From Oscheius dolichura (taxonomy: Eukaryota > Nematoda > Chromadorea > Rhabditida > Rhabditidae), in NCBI GenBank assembly GCA_932521035.1, contig OW051496.1:3100001-3164000 (forward strand): a stretch of DNA of 64,000 bases, in the 5' to 3' direction. Every line of letters starts with the position of its first letter. Position 1 is the first letter of the stretch. Made by a program: the position numbers and the translations under genes. Positions 44,610-55,464 of the stretch are shown here, one piece after another. Under the pieces are notes generated by a model, which ran no database searches, was not told where the DNA came from, and saw nothing but the letters and a program-made list of their open reading frames with translations.

Positions 44610-46728
44610 ATATAACTCTTCCGTAGAACAATCTCTGTTTCTATGGAAACATTCCAAAAATAGGAGCTCACTGAATTGGGAAATCCTATTGACTGCAACT
44701 CAACTGATGCAGCTGCGATGGTTTTATGAGACCAACGTGGCTCATCGTGCGTCTATGTAAAAGCCTAATGAAGTCGCAACGAAAGGAGACGATAAATAAT
44801 TCGCATAAAACAGACGGAATACTAACATTTCTCTATAAAACGAGAGGCAGCAAACAAACAGAATAACTAGAGGGAACTGCACGAATAGAACACTAGCAAA
44901 AGGAAAGAATAACTAATTGGAAGCGCCAGTGATTTGAACACAATATATTGGTTTGCCAAATAGCCATATAAACATGCTGTAAAACAAAGAAAACCGCCCC
45001 CTTTCCGGAGAAAAGTCAAAAGAACAGCCCATTATATCGAGGTCAGACATCAGCACCTAGACTGATGTAGTTCTTTTTCTTTAATTTCCTTCATCAACAA
45101 CAAATGGTTCACTAATTCTATGAAGGAAGCAGAAATAAGTAATCGCCACGAAACGGAAATATCACTTCCCGTTCTCTGTAGAAATGGCTAGCATTTCAGT
45201 ATTTGATGTAACAGGGTCAATTCTCCTTCTACCCCTATAACCATAAAACTACAAAATCGAGAAGAAAAAAGGATTTATGGAAGAGCGATTTTGGAGAAAA
45301 GGACTAAAATTATAGAAAAAGAAAGAATAAATACCGATGAAGAAACCGAAAGAATATAGTACTTCTATGGAAAAGACAAGGATATTAGGAAACGTTTCAA
45401 ACACTGTCAACGCGTCCCGTGCAAAACTGTATAAACAAACGGTAAAACGATAAAAAGTAAAGTTATACTTTTCTGTACAGGTAGCCCAAGATCATGGAGA
45501 AGGCTGTGAGCCCTCTCTACCTTTTCCAGGACATCGCAATGGAGCGATAAAACATGAATTCGTTTCATTTACGGTATTTTATTTGAAAAAAAACAAGGGA
45601 TACACAGCGGAATGAATGGGAAAGGTGGAGATAAGTAACGGTGACGGAACCGACAAACTTTGCCTTTCGGTAACAAAAAATAAATGACTGAATGGGCTGG
45701 ATTAGGACGTAATTACTGGCAGGAATTCTCAACCTAATCATATAAGTCGACTATAAAACTTTCTAAGAAGGCTAACTTTCTTTTTATGGCTGTTGATAGA
45801 CAGAGAGTCGAGAAAGTCAGCAACAGGTTTGAGGGTGCGATGGAGTTTATGACGGTAGCTTTGGTGGGAGGGAAAGCCGATTTAGCAGGCAGATGAGTCA
45901 TCGGGCGGGAAGAAAGAAGGGAAGAGTTGCGGAGGGGAAACCTGACCAAGGCAGAATGACGCGCATTCTTCGAATTATGGGGGAATTCTTACAGTTTTCT
46001 AGGGTTTGATAATTTTATTTATTCCAAAATTATTTAGCAAAACAATTGATACGGTTTTTTTTCGGGATACTGTAACTTTTTCGTTTATCCTACGTTTTTT
46101 TAAATTTTTATCGTGTGGAAGAATCCTAAAAGGAGTCAAACAAGGAATTTGTTCTGTTGAGAATATCTATTCCCTCCAGAACATTGAAAAAGTATCGAGA
46201 AAAAGGATAACAATAGGTTGTGGTCTGGGGGCTGGTCTGTGCCAGATGTTCAGTGTGCAGCTGGCCATTCTCCCGCTCTCTCCCGCCCGGCCGCCATTTT
46301 AACATACCGCACACAAGGGCGACACAAAACGGATTATAATATGTTTAGGGGAGGATCAATGTTTTATGACTGATCGAGAATCGAGACTTTTATAGAAAGC
46401 GGGGGGCGGCTTGTTGATCTAGGCAACGGAAAACCACGTTTTATTGGACATTCGGCGGGCCGTTTTCAATCGGTTTTAGAATTTCTATAAATGGACGAAC
46501 TTTATGAGGAGCGGATGGAATGAGAAAAGATTTTAGCCAGCGGGTAACTATGGAAACTTGAACAATGGAGGAAAATGGAATGGCTACGGAACTGAATCAT
46601 TTCTTCTTTTTTCTCTCTTTCGTGTCCGGCAGGCAGGCAGGCAGGGGGAAACGGCCGAAAATAGAAGCGGCAACAGATGAATCAACTTTTCTTTTCGAAT
46701 AATGAGATCCCAATGGTAGATTTCAGAA
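44610..46728. other. Non-coding stretch, nothing recognised
   Basis: AT-rich sequence without supportable exons on either strand. 46630-46645 has a short GCAGGCAGGCAGGCAGG tetramer run. The right end is downstream of the minus-strand lipase gene. Confidence 0.4.
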
Positions 46729-48252
46729 TCAAATACATTTATCCCCTAGATGAAACAAAAATACTGTAAAAAATAAAATAAGTGTAAAAGTTGAACCCGT
46801 GGCGGGGGATGAGGCGTCTTCACAGCCGGCCCAGCCGTATTCTGATAAGTAGTGGTTGAAATAGATCATATGCTCGTCCATTGCCTGGAAATGGTCCTTT
46901 TCATGGGCAGAGGGGAGGTAGAGAATTATGGAACGGGCAAGAGAAGATGCCTGTTCCGCTGAAGAATCTAGAATGCTGCTAGCAAGTGGCGAATATCCAT
47001 AAATTGGGAAGAATTGTGAATTTATGAAGTATTTGAAACAAGTCAGAAAATGAAGAATTGACACCTACCCCGGAGCCATAGTTCCAAAATCTCTTCTGAT
47101 CACTGCAGGAAGCATCTTCTCCAACGGTTGCATTACACTGGGTGTAGGAATTGAATGCTTTGTTGTACCTAGAAAAGAAAATCCTACTGTACCTATTTCT
47201 GCTTTTTCATTTTTTGCCTTTTCCTTTTTTGGTTCTTACTAAAATCAAATCATCCGGTAAACGATGTCCGGCGTTTCCGAACATTTTCCTCAACAATTCC
47301 CCTCAAATTATCGCCAGAGCTCCGTCTATCAATTCAAAACCTTACCAGATTTCCCGGGTATGATGAAAAGGATAGGCTGGCCCCATTAGGTCGTCTTCAT
47401 GTAGTGGCAGCAAATGTGGAACCGGGTCAGTGTAATGCACCAAACGGAAACTGTACGGTACGTATTCCTAGAAAAACAAACTACAAGAGACGGAAAGCAG
47501 ACGAATAGAAAATAAGAAGAAGGGAGAATATTTATATCTTATCTGGGCCGAATGGGGCCAGCCTATATTTTCATCATACCCGGGAAATCTGGTAAGGTTT
47601 TGAATTGATAGACGGAGCTCTGATAAGACATATCTGGAACACAACGGCATAGTCGTAGTCGCCTTCCCTCGGCTCGCCGAATGTCATCAATCGAACTTGG
47701 TACTGAAAATCCCTGCTCTTTATTCTTTTTGGAACACGTGACAATTGATTGATTGAAGAGAGAATAACCCGTCTAATAAATAAAGCGAAATTGGACATTT
47801 AATAAATCTAATTCGGAGCAATTTCCATTCTACCCGAAAAGGAGCAATGTTTCACGTAAGTAATTTGGAAACGATGGCTTACAATAACCCGTTTTACCTT
47901 TAAACTTACAATATCATTGACGACGCCTCGAAATGACAGACGAAACGCCATCATGGCGGCTAGAGCTCCTCCAAGAGAGTGTTCCGTCACGAGGTAACGA
48001 TATATCTGAAAATTGGAAATTTAACGGTTTTCTGAGGATTTCTCATCAATTTCGTCTTTCCGCCAAAGCCACAGCCAATTTGGCTGTCTAACTGTGGCAG
48101 TCTCTCTTCGACTTACCTTATCACAGGCCACGGTCAAAGCCACCAGGACGGTGTATTTCTCTCCGGGAAACGTCTTCTCCAAGCATTGTTCCCTAGATGT
48201 CGTGTTCGAGGGCTCCGGATAGGCGGCGGCTGCCAAATTGAAGAAGAAATCT
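46729..48252 (-). CDS. Class 3 lipase-like protein, internally incomplete
   Basis: Minus-strand exons in order: 48252-48119 (FFFNLAAAAYPEPSNTTSRE, QCLEKTF), 48007 to about 47911 (RYLVTEHSLGGALAAMMAFR), 47724-47638 (YQVRLMTFGEPREGDYDYAV), 47467-47349 (SFRLVHYTDPVPHLLPLHED, PFHHTREIW), 47169-47070 (YNKAFNSYTQCNATVGEDAS) and 46892-46729 (AMDEHMIYFNHYLSEYGWAG, then a hydrophobic tail that could be a GPI signal). The elements match nematode secreted class 3 lipases: GxSxG elbow, FGxPR and the HxxDxVPHLPP His region. The elbow reads EHSLG instead of GHSLG. About 90 residues usually found between CDK and the elbow (with the SFRGT motif) are not visible, and no signal exon was found. Confidence 0.7.
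47318..47625. repeat. Inverted duplication of a lipase exon end
   Basis: 47318-47400 (containing AGAGCTCCGTCTATCAATTC) recurs as its reverse complement at 47546-47625, about 75 bp with few mismatches. The 47318 copy is the genuine exon end plus donor. The other copy lies within the next intron upstream in the gene. A transcript could form a hairpin across about 300 nt. Confidence 0.75.
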
Positions 48253-48717
48253 GGAGAAAAATGGATAAAAGGAGAGCAGAGAACAGACCAGAAAGAACAA
48301 GGAACAGGGAAGACGCATTGGGCAGAATGACGGAGCTTTTTGGGGGCCCTATCAGAAGAAGAAGGAAAAGGGAAGGGGTGAATCACCAAAGGAGGAAAAG
48401 ATAGGAGATAGCGGATCAAGTCAATAAAATTCTATAAGCGAAATTTAGCCAGATTGAAATATAATGTTTCGCCTCGATTGCTAAAAGTTCAGGCTTGATC
48501 TAACTAACCCCAATACCACTCCACCACTTTGGTTATCAAATTATAGGCACAGCGACCGTTTTCATAACGAAGGTAACCAAATAACGGTGAATAATAAGCA
48601 AGCACTAACAGACGCACATTGCTGCATACAGCCGTTATGATAAAGGACCTACAAATCAAGTCTTTGGGGGTGGTTTTGGAGAAAAATGGGGTGAACCTAT
48701 ACTTGTTGACCGGACTG
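48253..48717. other. Upstream flank of lipase and repeat fragments
   Basis: It contains the second copy (about 48570-48660) of the block at 24385, and at 48684-48715 a Tc1-type end, GGTGAACCTATACTTGTTGA then CCGGACTGTA. No gene is supported, although the missing first exon of the lipase may lie here. Confidence 0.4.
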
Positions 48718-49118
48718 TATAATAACAATTCTTATCGTCGACTTAAATTCCGTTACAAATAAATTTCACGGTACAAACCACACAAAAATTATTGCGACAA
48801 CGCTTCTGCTGCGGTTGCGCAGCTTTAGATAAGGATCAACAAACACAAAACACCACATTTTCAACAATTATTGAAATGAATCCTCTTGAATAGGAATACT
48901 TTAAATGGAAAGATTTATTTGTAGGGGATTACTCTGTGTAATTAGAAAGGATATCAGCCAAATGGCGGGGAATAATAATTGAAGACATACCACGGCGCAC
49001 CTTGGGAAGCTGGGGACCCTGTCTCCAGCTTTTTCCATTAAATATTTCAGTTTTATCGAGATCTTCGTCTGGGTCCTTCGATCCTCCAATTAAAAAAATC
49101 TCATTGTCAAGGACACGA
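48718..49118 (-). pseudogene. Kelch gene 3' fragment with R1, joined to Tc1
   Basis: The minus-strand sequence matches 12440-12835: VLDNEIFLIGGSKDPDEDLD, KTEIFNGKSWRQGPQLP and HLADILSNYTE with stop, then the 3' flank and R1. The homology begins abruptly at about 49118, where Tc1 transposase sequence starts. Confidence 0.85.
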
Positions 49119-49985
49119 CAGATCACATGAACGGTGGCGTTGTCGTGCTGAAACACGTACCCCTGCTGTGCATTGGTGTTCAGGTAGGGCAGCAGTTGGT
49201 TGTGGAGGACACCCTGGTAATCAACAGAGTTCATCTTTGAACTGGTGAACTCCAAACCAACGGTTCCATCGGAACAGAACGCTGCCCATACCATGACGCT
49301 TCCACCACCAAAACCCCGCTTCGAGAACAACAGAGGCTCCTTGCGCAAATCGTGCCAATAAGAACGGTTGCCATCCGGCCCATCCAAATTCCACTTTTTT
49401 TCATCGCTCCAGATCCACTAAAGCCCTCATTTGAGGTTTTAAAAAAGAAATGGCCAACTTTGGAGAAGGCGGTCCCTTGGGCAATGTGCAATTGAGCAAA
49501 GGCGAGCCGGTTCTGCTTGTGGACCTGGGTGAGACGTGGCGTAGGGATCATCTTGGCCCTCACTATGTTCCCGCTCCTTTTCAATGAATCTCTGATGGTG
49601 TTTTTACACACAGGCAGCTGGAGATCGTTTTTGATCGTACCCAGAGAAACTGCTTTGTTCGACGCAGCACGTTGAGTCGGTCATCTCTTGGACTGAGGAT
49701 CCTAGACCTGCCACATCGTTCCTTGGAGCCATATCCTGCAGGATCATTGACATAATGGTTGACGACGTTGCAACTGCGCCCCAGCTTGATTGCAATCTGT
49801 CGATTTAACAGATTCACGGCTTTCCACGCGTCTATCTTCGCTTTTTCCTCCACAGTAAGATGAGTCCCACGTGGCATGGGAGCAGAAGAATAAGTGAAAG
49901 CTCATGGCACGTCCAAAAACTGTTTTTTTGCAGGTAGACAACTTGCTAACCGCAAAGTTCTGAGGTGAACCTATACTTCTTGACC
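48929..49985 (-). pseudogene. Tc1-like transposase fused in frame to a Kelch blade
   Basis: The 5' part (49877 down to about 49580) gives MPRGTHLTVEEKAKIDAWKA, then NRQIAIKLGRSCNVVNHYVN, a paired-like helix-turn-helix, and RCGRSRILSPRDDR. After frame breaks near 49430 and 49580 the catalytic part gives GFGGGSVMVWAAFCSDGTVG and GYVFQHDNATVH (second catalytic Asp region). It then runs in frame into ICRVLDNEIFLIGG of the Kelch fragment. The third catalytic residue region is lost, so transposition activity is not expected. The right end (about 49955-49985) has GGTGAACCTATACTTCTTGA. Confidence 0.8.
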
Positions 49986-50104
49986 ATCGGATTTTGACCA
50001 TTTTTCATAAAAATGGCATAAAATTAGCATATGAGGTTGAAAATGGGCGAACTCTTGGGATTAAGGGTATTTGAGGACGGGCTATCGAATGGTGTATGAC
50101 TCAT

Positions 50105-50312
50105 TTCAGGAACTCAAGTTTTTGTGGTGGTTTTGGAGAAAAATGAGGTGAACCTATACTTCTTGACCGGACTGTAGTAGGGTGATGGATAAGTCCTGTC
50201 AATGACCTCATAACTTTTGATAGAGACCGTTTTACAGTACACATGAGCACTTCCTAGGTAGATCTCGGAGTGGCCGATCTGATAAATTAAACTAGAAAAA
50301 AATTCCCATGTA
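50105..50312 (+). repeat. Tc1-type end plus dispersed repeat R3 (copy at 53965-54100)
   Basis: 50146-50176 reads AGGTGAACCTATACTTCTTG then ACCGGACTGTA, the outer Tc1-like terminus. It is directly followed by GTAGGGTGATGGATAAGTCC through GGCCGATCTGATAAA, about 135 bp present again at 53965-54100 almost unchanged. Confidence 0.75.
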
Positions 50313-50392
50313 ATTGCGAAATTTACCGGGCGTCTCAAAAAAATGTGAGTTTTGTCATTTTTTGCTGGTGCGCTATGTTCCTGGCCACTTCC

Positions 50393-50822
50393 GAAAAAAC
50401 TGAAAACGCCGTTCGATCGAGAGAGGACAGAGTTGATCAAAATCATCTATCAAACTTTTATTTTCTGTGGAAAACCTTCATTTTCTAGAAATTGGCCAAA
50501 TGGCGCATTGGGTTTCTGCAAAACAGAATAGAGAGGTCGGGGGTTCGGATCCTCTCCGTGAAACTCTCTTTTTCTTTTTTTCTTTTTGTTGATATGGCTT
50601 CATCTTTGCAAAAGAAGGTGTTTGCTGGAAAAAAGAAAAAAGCAAAAGAAAGTATAAAAGATCGACGCCGAGCGGGATCGAACCCTCGACCCGTAATTTC
50701 AATACGGACTGCGTGACACCCTATTTGACAATCGATTGGGAAATGGCGATTTTACATGAAAAATTAAAGTTTGATAGATGATTTTGATCAACTCTGTGAG
50801 CCCGATCGATTCAGTTTTTTAG
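50393..50822. mobile_element. Foldback element carrying two convergent tRNA-like modules
   Basis: The arms share ACAGAGTTGATCAAAATCAT and CTATCAAACTT in opposite orientation (50424-50458 and 50770-50806), with AAAAAACTGA at each outer edge. Inside, a plus-strand module (50500-50580: AAATGGCGCATTGGG ... GGGGGTTCGGATCCTCTC) faces a minus-strand module (50650-50715: B box GAGGGTTCGATCCCGCTC). Both are followed by T-rich TTTTCTTTTT/TTTTGCTTTTT. Confidence 0.7.
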
Positions 50823-51394
50823 TAAATGGTATCCTTCGTTTTAGTCAATACCATTTCCCAGTCCTTTGTATTTTATTCAGAAAATTTCTAACCAGCTAGA
50901 TTGTTTTGGTGAAGAGATAATACTAGGCGAATATGTTTATCATTGGGTCTCGCTGTCGTTTGTTTTACCGAAATAATCAAATTTTTGAGTTGCAGCCGGG
51001 CCATTTATTCTCGTCTTTGTCGATGTCTCAATTTCGAAATGATCTTGTTGATTTCCCAGCGTATTTGCCGTAAGAATATTGAAATTACCACGCCCACAAT
51101 TAAAAAAACATAACTTTTGCTCCTCATCTAAATAACGACTTGGGTTTCGCCCTTCTAATTTATTGAAATCGTGCCGTTTTTTCTACTAATCCGAGGTTGT
51201 TCGCACTGAATTTGGCGAAATGTTTAGATGAAGAAATAAGAAGCCAAGGTAACCTGTGATTTCAGTAGTTACGCATGACTGTTGGAAATTTTCACCATTT
51301 CTTTTCAAAAAAGCAAAAAGTTCATGTTCCACCTGGGCCATTTATTGTCATCGCAATCACTTTTCCCAATTTTTCTTGAAACCCCCGATGTTTC

Positions 51395-51489
51395 AGGTAG
51401 TTCTCGCCGGTCTTTTGACGTATTCCGTCTTCTTTACCGACGTTCCTCTCGGACAGGACACCTCTCACCTGAGCCACGCATATGACTTG
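51395..51489 (+). CDS. Possible exon of an unidentified membrane protein
   Basis: Between ATGTTTCAG and a GTTAGTC donor an open stretch reads VVLAGLLTYSVFFTDVPLGQ then DTSHLSHAYDL. Another hydrophobic stretch (GPFILVFVDVSISK) follows a TTGCAG at about 50998. I could not connect them to a start or stop. Low confidence that this is a gene. Confidence 0.25.
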
Positions 51490-52006
51490 GTTAGTCGGTT
51501 TCACTTATTCCATAAAATGCCGTCTCATTCTTTCCGTTGATTTTGCACAATCTTGCTCTCGAAAATAACTTGTTTCGCAACTGATATAGGCGGGAAAGTG
51601 TTTCTAAACTTTTAGTTGACCTTTGCTGGCCAAATGACGGTTTGTTCAGAACTCGGCAGTTCGGCGCCTTTTCTTCGGTTGTTGGTTAATTTTCAAGAAT
51701 GAGGGAATAATCTTCTCGACGAGCAAAAACGTGGTGATAAATCTCTCGGATACGAGGGATAAACACTTTGAAGAATTACAAAAACAATGGGAATAAAGAT
51801 GGGTTTCTCAATGTTTCGAGGAAGAGCTAAAAGGGTGCCCCATTTTCAGACATTTTGTTACACGATAGAGACAATTTCCCGGCTACAGTAATCTTTTTTT
51901 ATATACATCGAGAGTAGAATTATCAGATATGAAAATAGTCATCTTCTTCTTCTTCTTTTCTCCATCTATTTCTTCTGTACCCGCTGTCTTCTTTCCCTCT
52001 CCCTGG

Positions 52007-52700
52007 CTACAGTATACCGCCCGACTTTCCAATATAATAAAACCAGTAAAATATATTGAAAGCCGTGAAGAGAAGCGGAAACAACTTGGCCGAAATCTGA
52101 AGAATTTGGTTTTTTCGAGGGAAAAAGAAGAACAGACCTCGTCGATCCTCTCGCTGCTGATTTGTACCGGCTCCACGGGCATATAGGTACCTACAAAGAA
52201 ATTCTCCTTCAAAGCTATACAATGGACTTTGTGCCGTCGCTGGCAAAACTTACTCATAAGAGACGAGTTCAAAGTCGGGTAGATTCTTCGAGTCGGGGTC
52301 CGGGATGGAGACGGCTTCCCAGTCCCTCCAGAATATCCTCACCTCTGCCGTGTTATAGCTGTAGCTCTAAACAGACGGCTCTAAATATCCGGCCTCTTTC
52401 AACAATTCCCACCTCAAAAACAAGATTACAAGATTGCCGATCCATGGGAAAATAGGTCAGATCCAATTTACAGGGCCCGATGAGCGAGACCCGGAAGTTT
52501 AACCAGATTGTCCCGTTGGGGAAGACGAGCAACAGGATATTCTGCGAGGGCGAGGAGTGGATTTCCACCTAGGACTTGTCATAAAATAGGAGAACTGACT
52601 TTTTTACTATTGACGAAACAGACATTCGGCGACCAGAGTTGAGGTAGTTTGTGAGCGGCTAGCGAGATATTCTTCAGGCAGTAATTCCTGAAAAATTAAG
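52007..52700 (-). pseudogene. Cys-loop ligand-gated channel, 3' part without M1-M3
   Basis: Minus-strand exons: 52699-52614 (NYCLKNISLAAHKLPQLWSP, NVCFVNSKK), 52568-52415 (SSPSQNILLLVFPNGTIWLN and the Cys loop CKLDLTYFPMDRQSC with exactly 13 residues between cysteines), then to about 52263 (SYSYNTAEVRIFWRDWEAVS, PDFELVSY), 52187-52139 (VEPVQISSERIDE) and 52093-52007 (AKLFPLLFTAFNIFYWFYYI, helix M4, then stop). In family members three membrane helices forming the pore lie between the ELV-type strand and M4. Here only a 63-nt intron separates them, and the phases do not match. Upstream extracellular exons are not found. The Kelch pseudogene begins about 10 bp beyond. Confidence 0.8.
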
Positions 52701-52708
52701 GAACTTTG

Positions 52709-53560
52709 ATTGAAAAGTGTGGAACGATATGATCCGAAGAAGAACAAATGGATTAAAATGCCGTGAGTTGAATACTTTTCCCCTTTTTTCCCTTCTTCTA
52801 AGTTGGTTTCCAACGGCCGGTTTTCGACTACGGGACCATTTGGGAACTTGGCGAGCGAGATGTTCTTGTTTTGAAATCTCAACCTGGAATTCAGGCGTTT
52901 TTGTTCGCGAAAATGCCAAATGGCCCCGTAGTTGAAACCCCGGTAGTTGGAAAAAAGACCAAAATAAAATTAGGCTTGGACGAGTAAAGGAGTTATTAGA
53001 GCGAGACGTGATCACGAGTCTGTCTCGCGACCAAACAAGATCCACACCTGGGCTGTGCGGGATTCCCGTCCCGTTTCATTCCGTTTTTTGGGGGACCGAG
53101 TCCCGTCCCGACCCGTTTTGAAAATGGCCATCCCGCCCAGCCCTGATCCACACTCAAGACGAGGTTCGTCTCTCAAACGAGATGATACAACATCTGATAC
53201 CAGGCTCTATCAGGGCTAATCAATATTTTAGGGACATGAAATATTCGCGATATTGTGCAGCTGCAGCAGTTCATAATGGCAAATTCATCGTCTGTGGTGG
53301 ATATAATTGGAATCGTTTGAAAAGTGTGGAATGTTTCGACCCGGTGATGTCTGGACGGAGCTGAATGCTATGCCAACACCTCTTTATTGTCCTTCTCTCG
53401 TTTCTTATGGAAATAATCTTATTTTAATGGGAGGTGGTGGAAATACTGTACTGGAAGTGAGTAATCTAGAAGGAAAAGGAAAATGGAAAGAACTGCCGCC
53501 AATGAAACAATGTCGACTTGGCTGTTCTGTAGCAGTCATGCAAAATGCGAACAGATTTTG
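52709..53560 (+). pseudogene. Kelch pseudogene (copy of 11590-12470)
   Basis: The copy starts at AAAAGTGTGGAACGATATGATC, includes the intron with the same hAT MITE and ATCCACAC flanks, and runs to CTGTTCTGTAGCAGTCATGC. A deletion at 53345 (GACCCGGTGATGTCTGG against GACCCGGAGAGTGGTGTCTGG) shifts the frame, and 30 bp around TGTAAAAAATACTG are missing. It is a segmental copy, because introns are retained, and it lacks both the N-terminal coiled coil and the last blade. Confidence 0.85.
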
Positions 53561-53872
53561 GTGCCAAGGTGGACCGTCATCAGACACCAAACTCCCCGTG
53601 GTAGCCTCTGATACCCTTGAAAACGACCACTTTTTGGGTTCTCACTTGTTCAAAGATGAATTGGGAGTTTACGTCCAAAGTCCGAGTCTTTCCTTCATCG
53701 GGGCCGGACTGAAAATAAGTATCCCCCCTTATTAACCCATTTTTGCCCGAATTTCCCATTTCAAGAAATTTTTTACTGGGAGATGAGAGTAGATCCATTC
53801 GATGGCGTCTCTCGCCGTCTACAAGGAGAATTTATTTCATCAGCTTGGGAGTGAGGAATCGACAACGTTTTA

Positions 53873-53948
53873 CCAGAATTAAGCCCTTCTATAAGCCTCG
53901 ACAAAAGTAGACCACTCATAGAAAAAGGCTTAATTCTGGTAAAACGCT
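53873..53948. repeat. Miniature palindrome, 76 bp
   Basis: CGTTTTACCAGAATTAAGCC and GGCTTAATTCTGGTAAAACG are a perfect inverted pair around a 35-nt loop with ACTTTTGTCGAGG-type sequence. It lies directly before repeat copy R3 at 53965. Confidence 0.75.
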
Positions 53949-54402
53949 GTAAAAATCTAACTAGTAGGGTGATGGATAAGTCCTGTCAATGACCTCATAA
54001 CTTTTGATAGAGACCGTTTTACAGTACACATGAGCACTTCCTAGGTAGATCTCGGAGTGGCCGATCTGATAAAACAAACTAGAAAACAATTCCATGTATT
54101 AGGGTAGGTCCTAAATACGTAGAATCGCTCATAACTTTTGACTGGAGAGGGCTACGGCCAAACGGATTGCTGCCCCGTGTAGCTTTCACCGAGAGCTGCT
54201 CAGAGGCACCTTCATCTTTGCGAAAAGTTCATTTGCCGAGTTTGGGCGAGGGCTTGAAGTTCACGCCGAAACTCATTTTGGGTTTTTCGGCCACAAGACG
54301 GCCACCTCCAAATTTGCGATGTATTGGGGGAAGCATAATTTTTTGTGCTCTTTCTAACGGTATTCTCCGTTTTTCCGGAAATGGGTCCCGTCGCGAGATC
54401 GC

Positions 54403-54490
54403 CATGGCGCAGCAGGTAGGTGGCGCCGCATAGATAGAGAAGTCAGGGGTTCGGATCCGCTCCACGAAACTCTCTTTTGCTTTTTTTATT
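54403..54490 (+). repeat. tRNA-derived module (SINE-like)
   Basis: CATGGCGCAGCAGGTAGGTG (A-box-like) and CAGGGGTTCGGATCCGCTCC (B box), then CTCTCTTTTGCTTTTTTTAT. It is closely related to the plus-strand module at 50500. About 280 bp of unique sequence precedes it after repeat R3, possibly the body of a SINE. Confidence 0.6.
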
Positions 54491-54839
54491 TCTGTTCTAT
54501 TAGCATTACCCGTGTCCAAAATACCCTATAAGCACTTTAGAGTTGTCAAAAAACTTAGATTTTCTGTATAAAATTGAGGTAACGCCTCTATAGCAAGCAT
54601 AGTCCTCTCAACTCTTGAATACCACCACTAATCGAGCTGGTTTTGATTTTATTTTACTAATCTCATTGAGAGTGAATGATTGGTACCAGTTGCTCTGATT
54701 TTTGAAATCATGTGAAAATTTTGAAAAAGAAGACTACAGCTTGCCCAAGAAACTTCTATTTCGCTTTTGTGATACTTATTGTAATATTTTCTAATAAATA
54801 TACCACTAAAAATCGTTGGAAAATGTGAAAATAGCATCA

Positions 54840-55464
54840 AAAATGGATAAAAACTAATAATCCAAGATTATGTAATGCGCAGCCGCCGCACCCGTAAGAT
54901 GTCGGCAGGGCATACTGTAGCGCGCAATTTTACTGCGGTAGGCTCCCTTTAATGAGAAAAGAGCAAAGCCTACTAGAAGTTGTTGCTTTCTAAAGGCGAG
55001 ATCGATCCCGTAGCCATAGGCAACAATTCCTTTCGGTTTGGCGCATTCCAGAAACTTTCGATAATTCGTTAGAAAATTACAAAAAGCTTCTCCTGCTTTT
55101 CCCGTAAGATCTGAAGAAATTCTGTGAAACAAGCAACAGTCACTGACCTGAGACACATATTTCTCCAATCAAAATCCCGTGCAGGTCCTCGACGGCCACT
55201 TCCTTCTCATAGCACCACAGGTCAAATTTCGACAGCTTCGATTCGTTGAAAATTGGCTCCAGTTTTATGTCCATCCGGACAGAGATGTTCTGGCTCTTTC
55301 GAATCAATTCGGCCATACGGTGGCACATCTGCTGGAGGCGGAAATAACTGTTCACATCAAGCTGGAATTAACTTTATTACTAAAACTAGAATAAAACAAA
55401 CCGTTGTGATGACTTTTTCGAGAAGGTGGAAGTCCAATTCACCCAGTAGTGGGAAAGCGGCCAT
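54840..55464 (-). CDS. 5' exons of an unidentified protein
   Basis: An ATG at 55464 gives MAAFPLLGELDFHLLEKVIT. A 40-nt intron (GTTTGT...TTCCAG) leads to LDVNSYFRLQQMCHRMAELI, then RKSQNISVRMDIKLEP and DLWCYEKEVAVEDLHGILIG. A possible 26-nt intron (55122-55147) keeps phase into EFLQILREKQEKLF. Further exons are not clear. I do not recognise the family. The R/K-rich helices suggest a cytosolic protein. Confidence 0.5.

Noticed and set aside
48021-48420. Long minus-strand frame over the first lipase exon
   Set aside because: Most of it is intron read-through. Only 48119-48252 has lipase similarity and splice borders.
53580-53800. Additional Cys-loop receptor exon on the minus strand
   Set aside because: The open stretch (GDTYFQSGPDEGKTRTLDVN) has splice-like edges but no receptor motif in any frame, so it is not reported as an exon.
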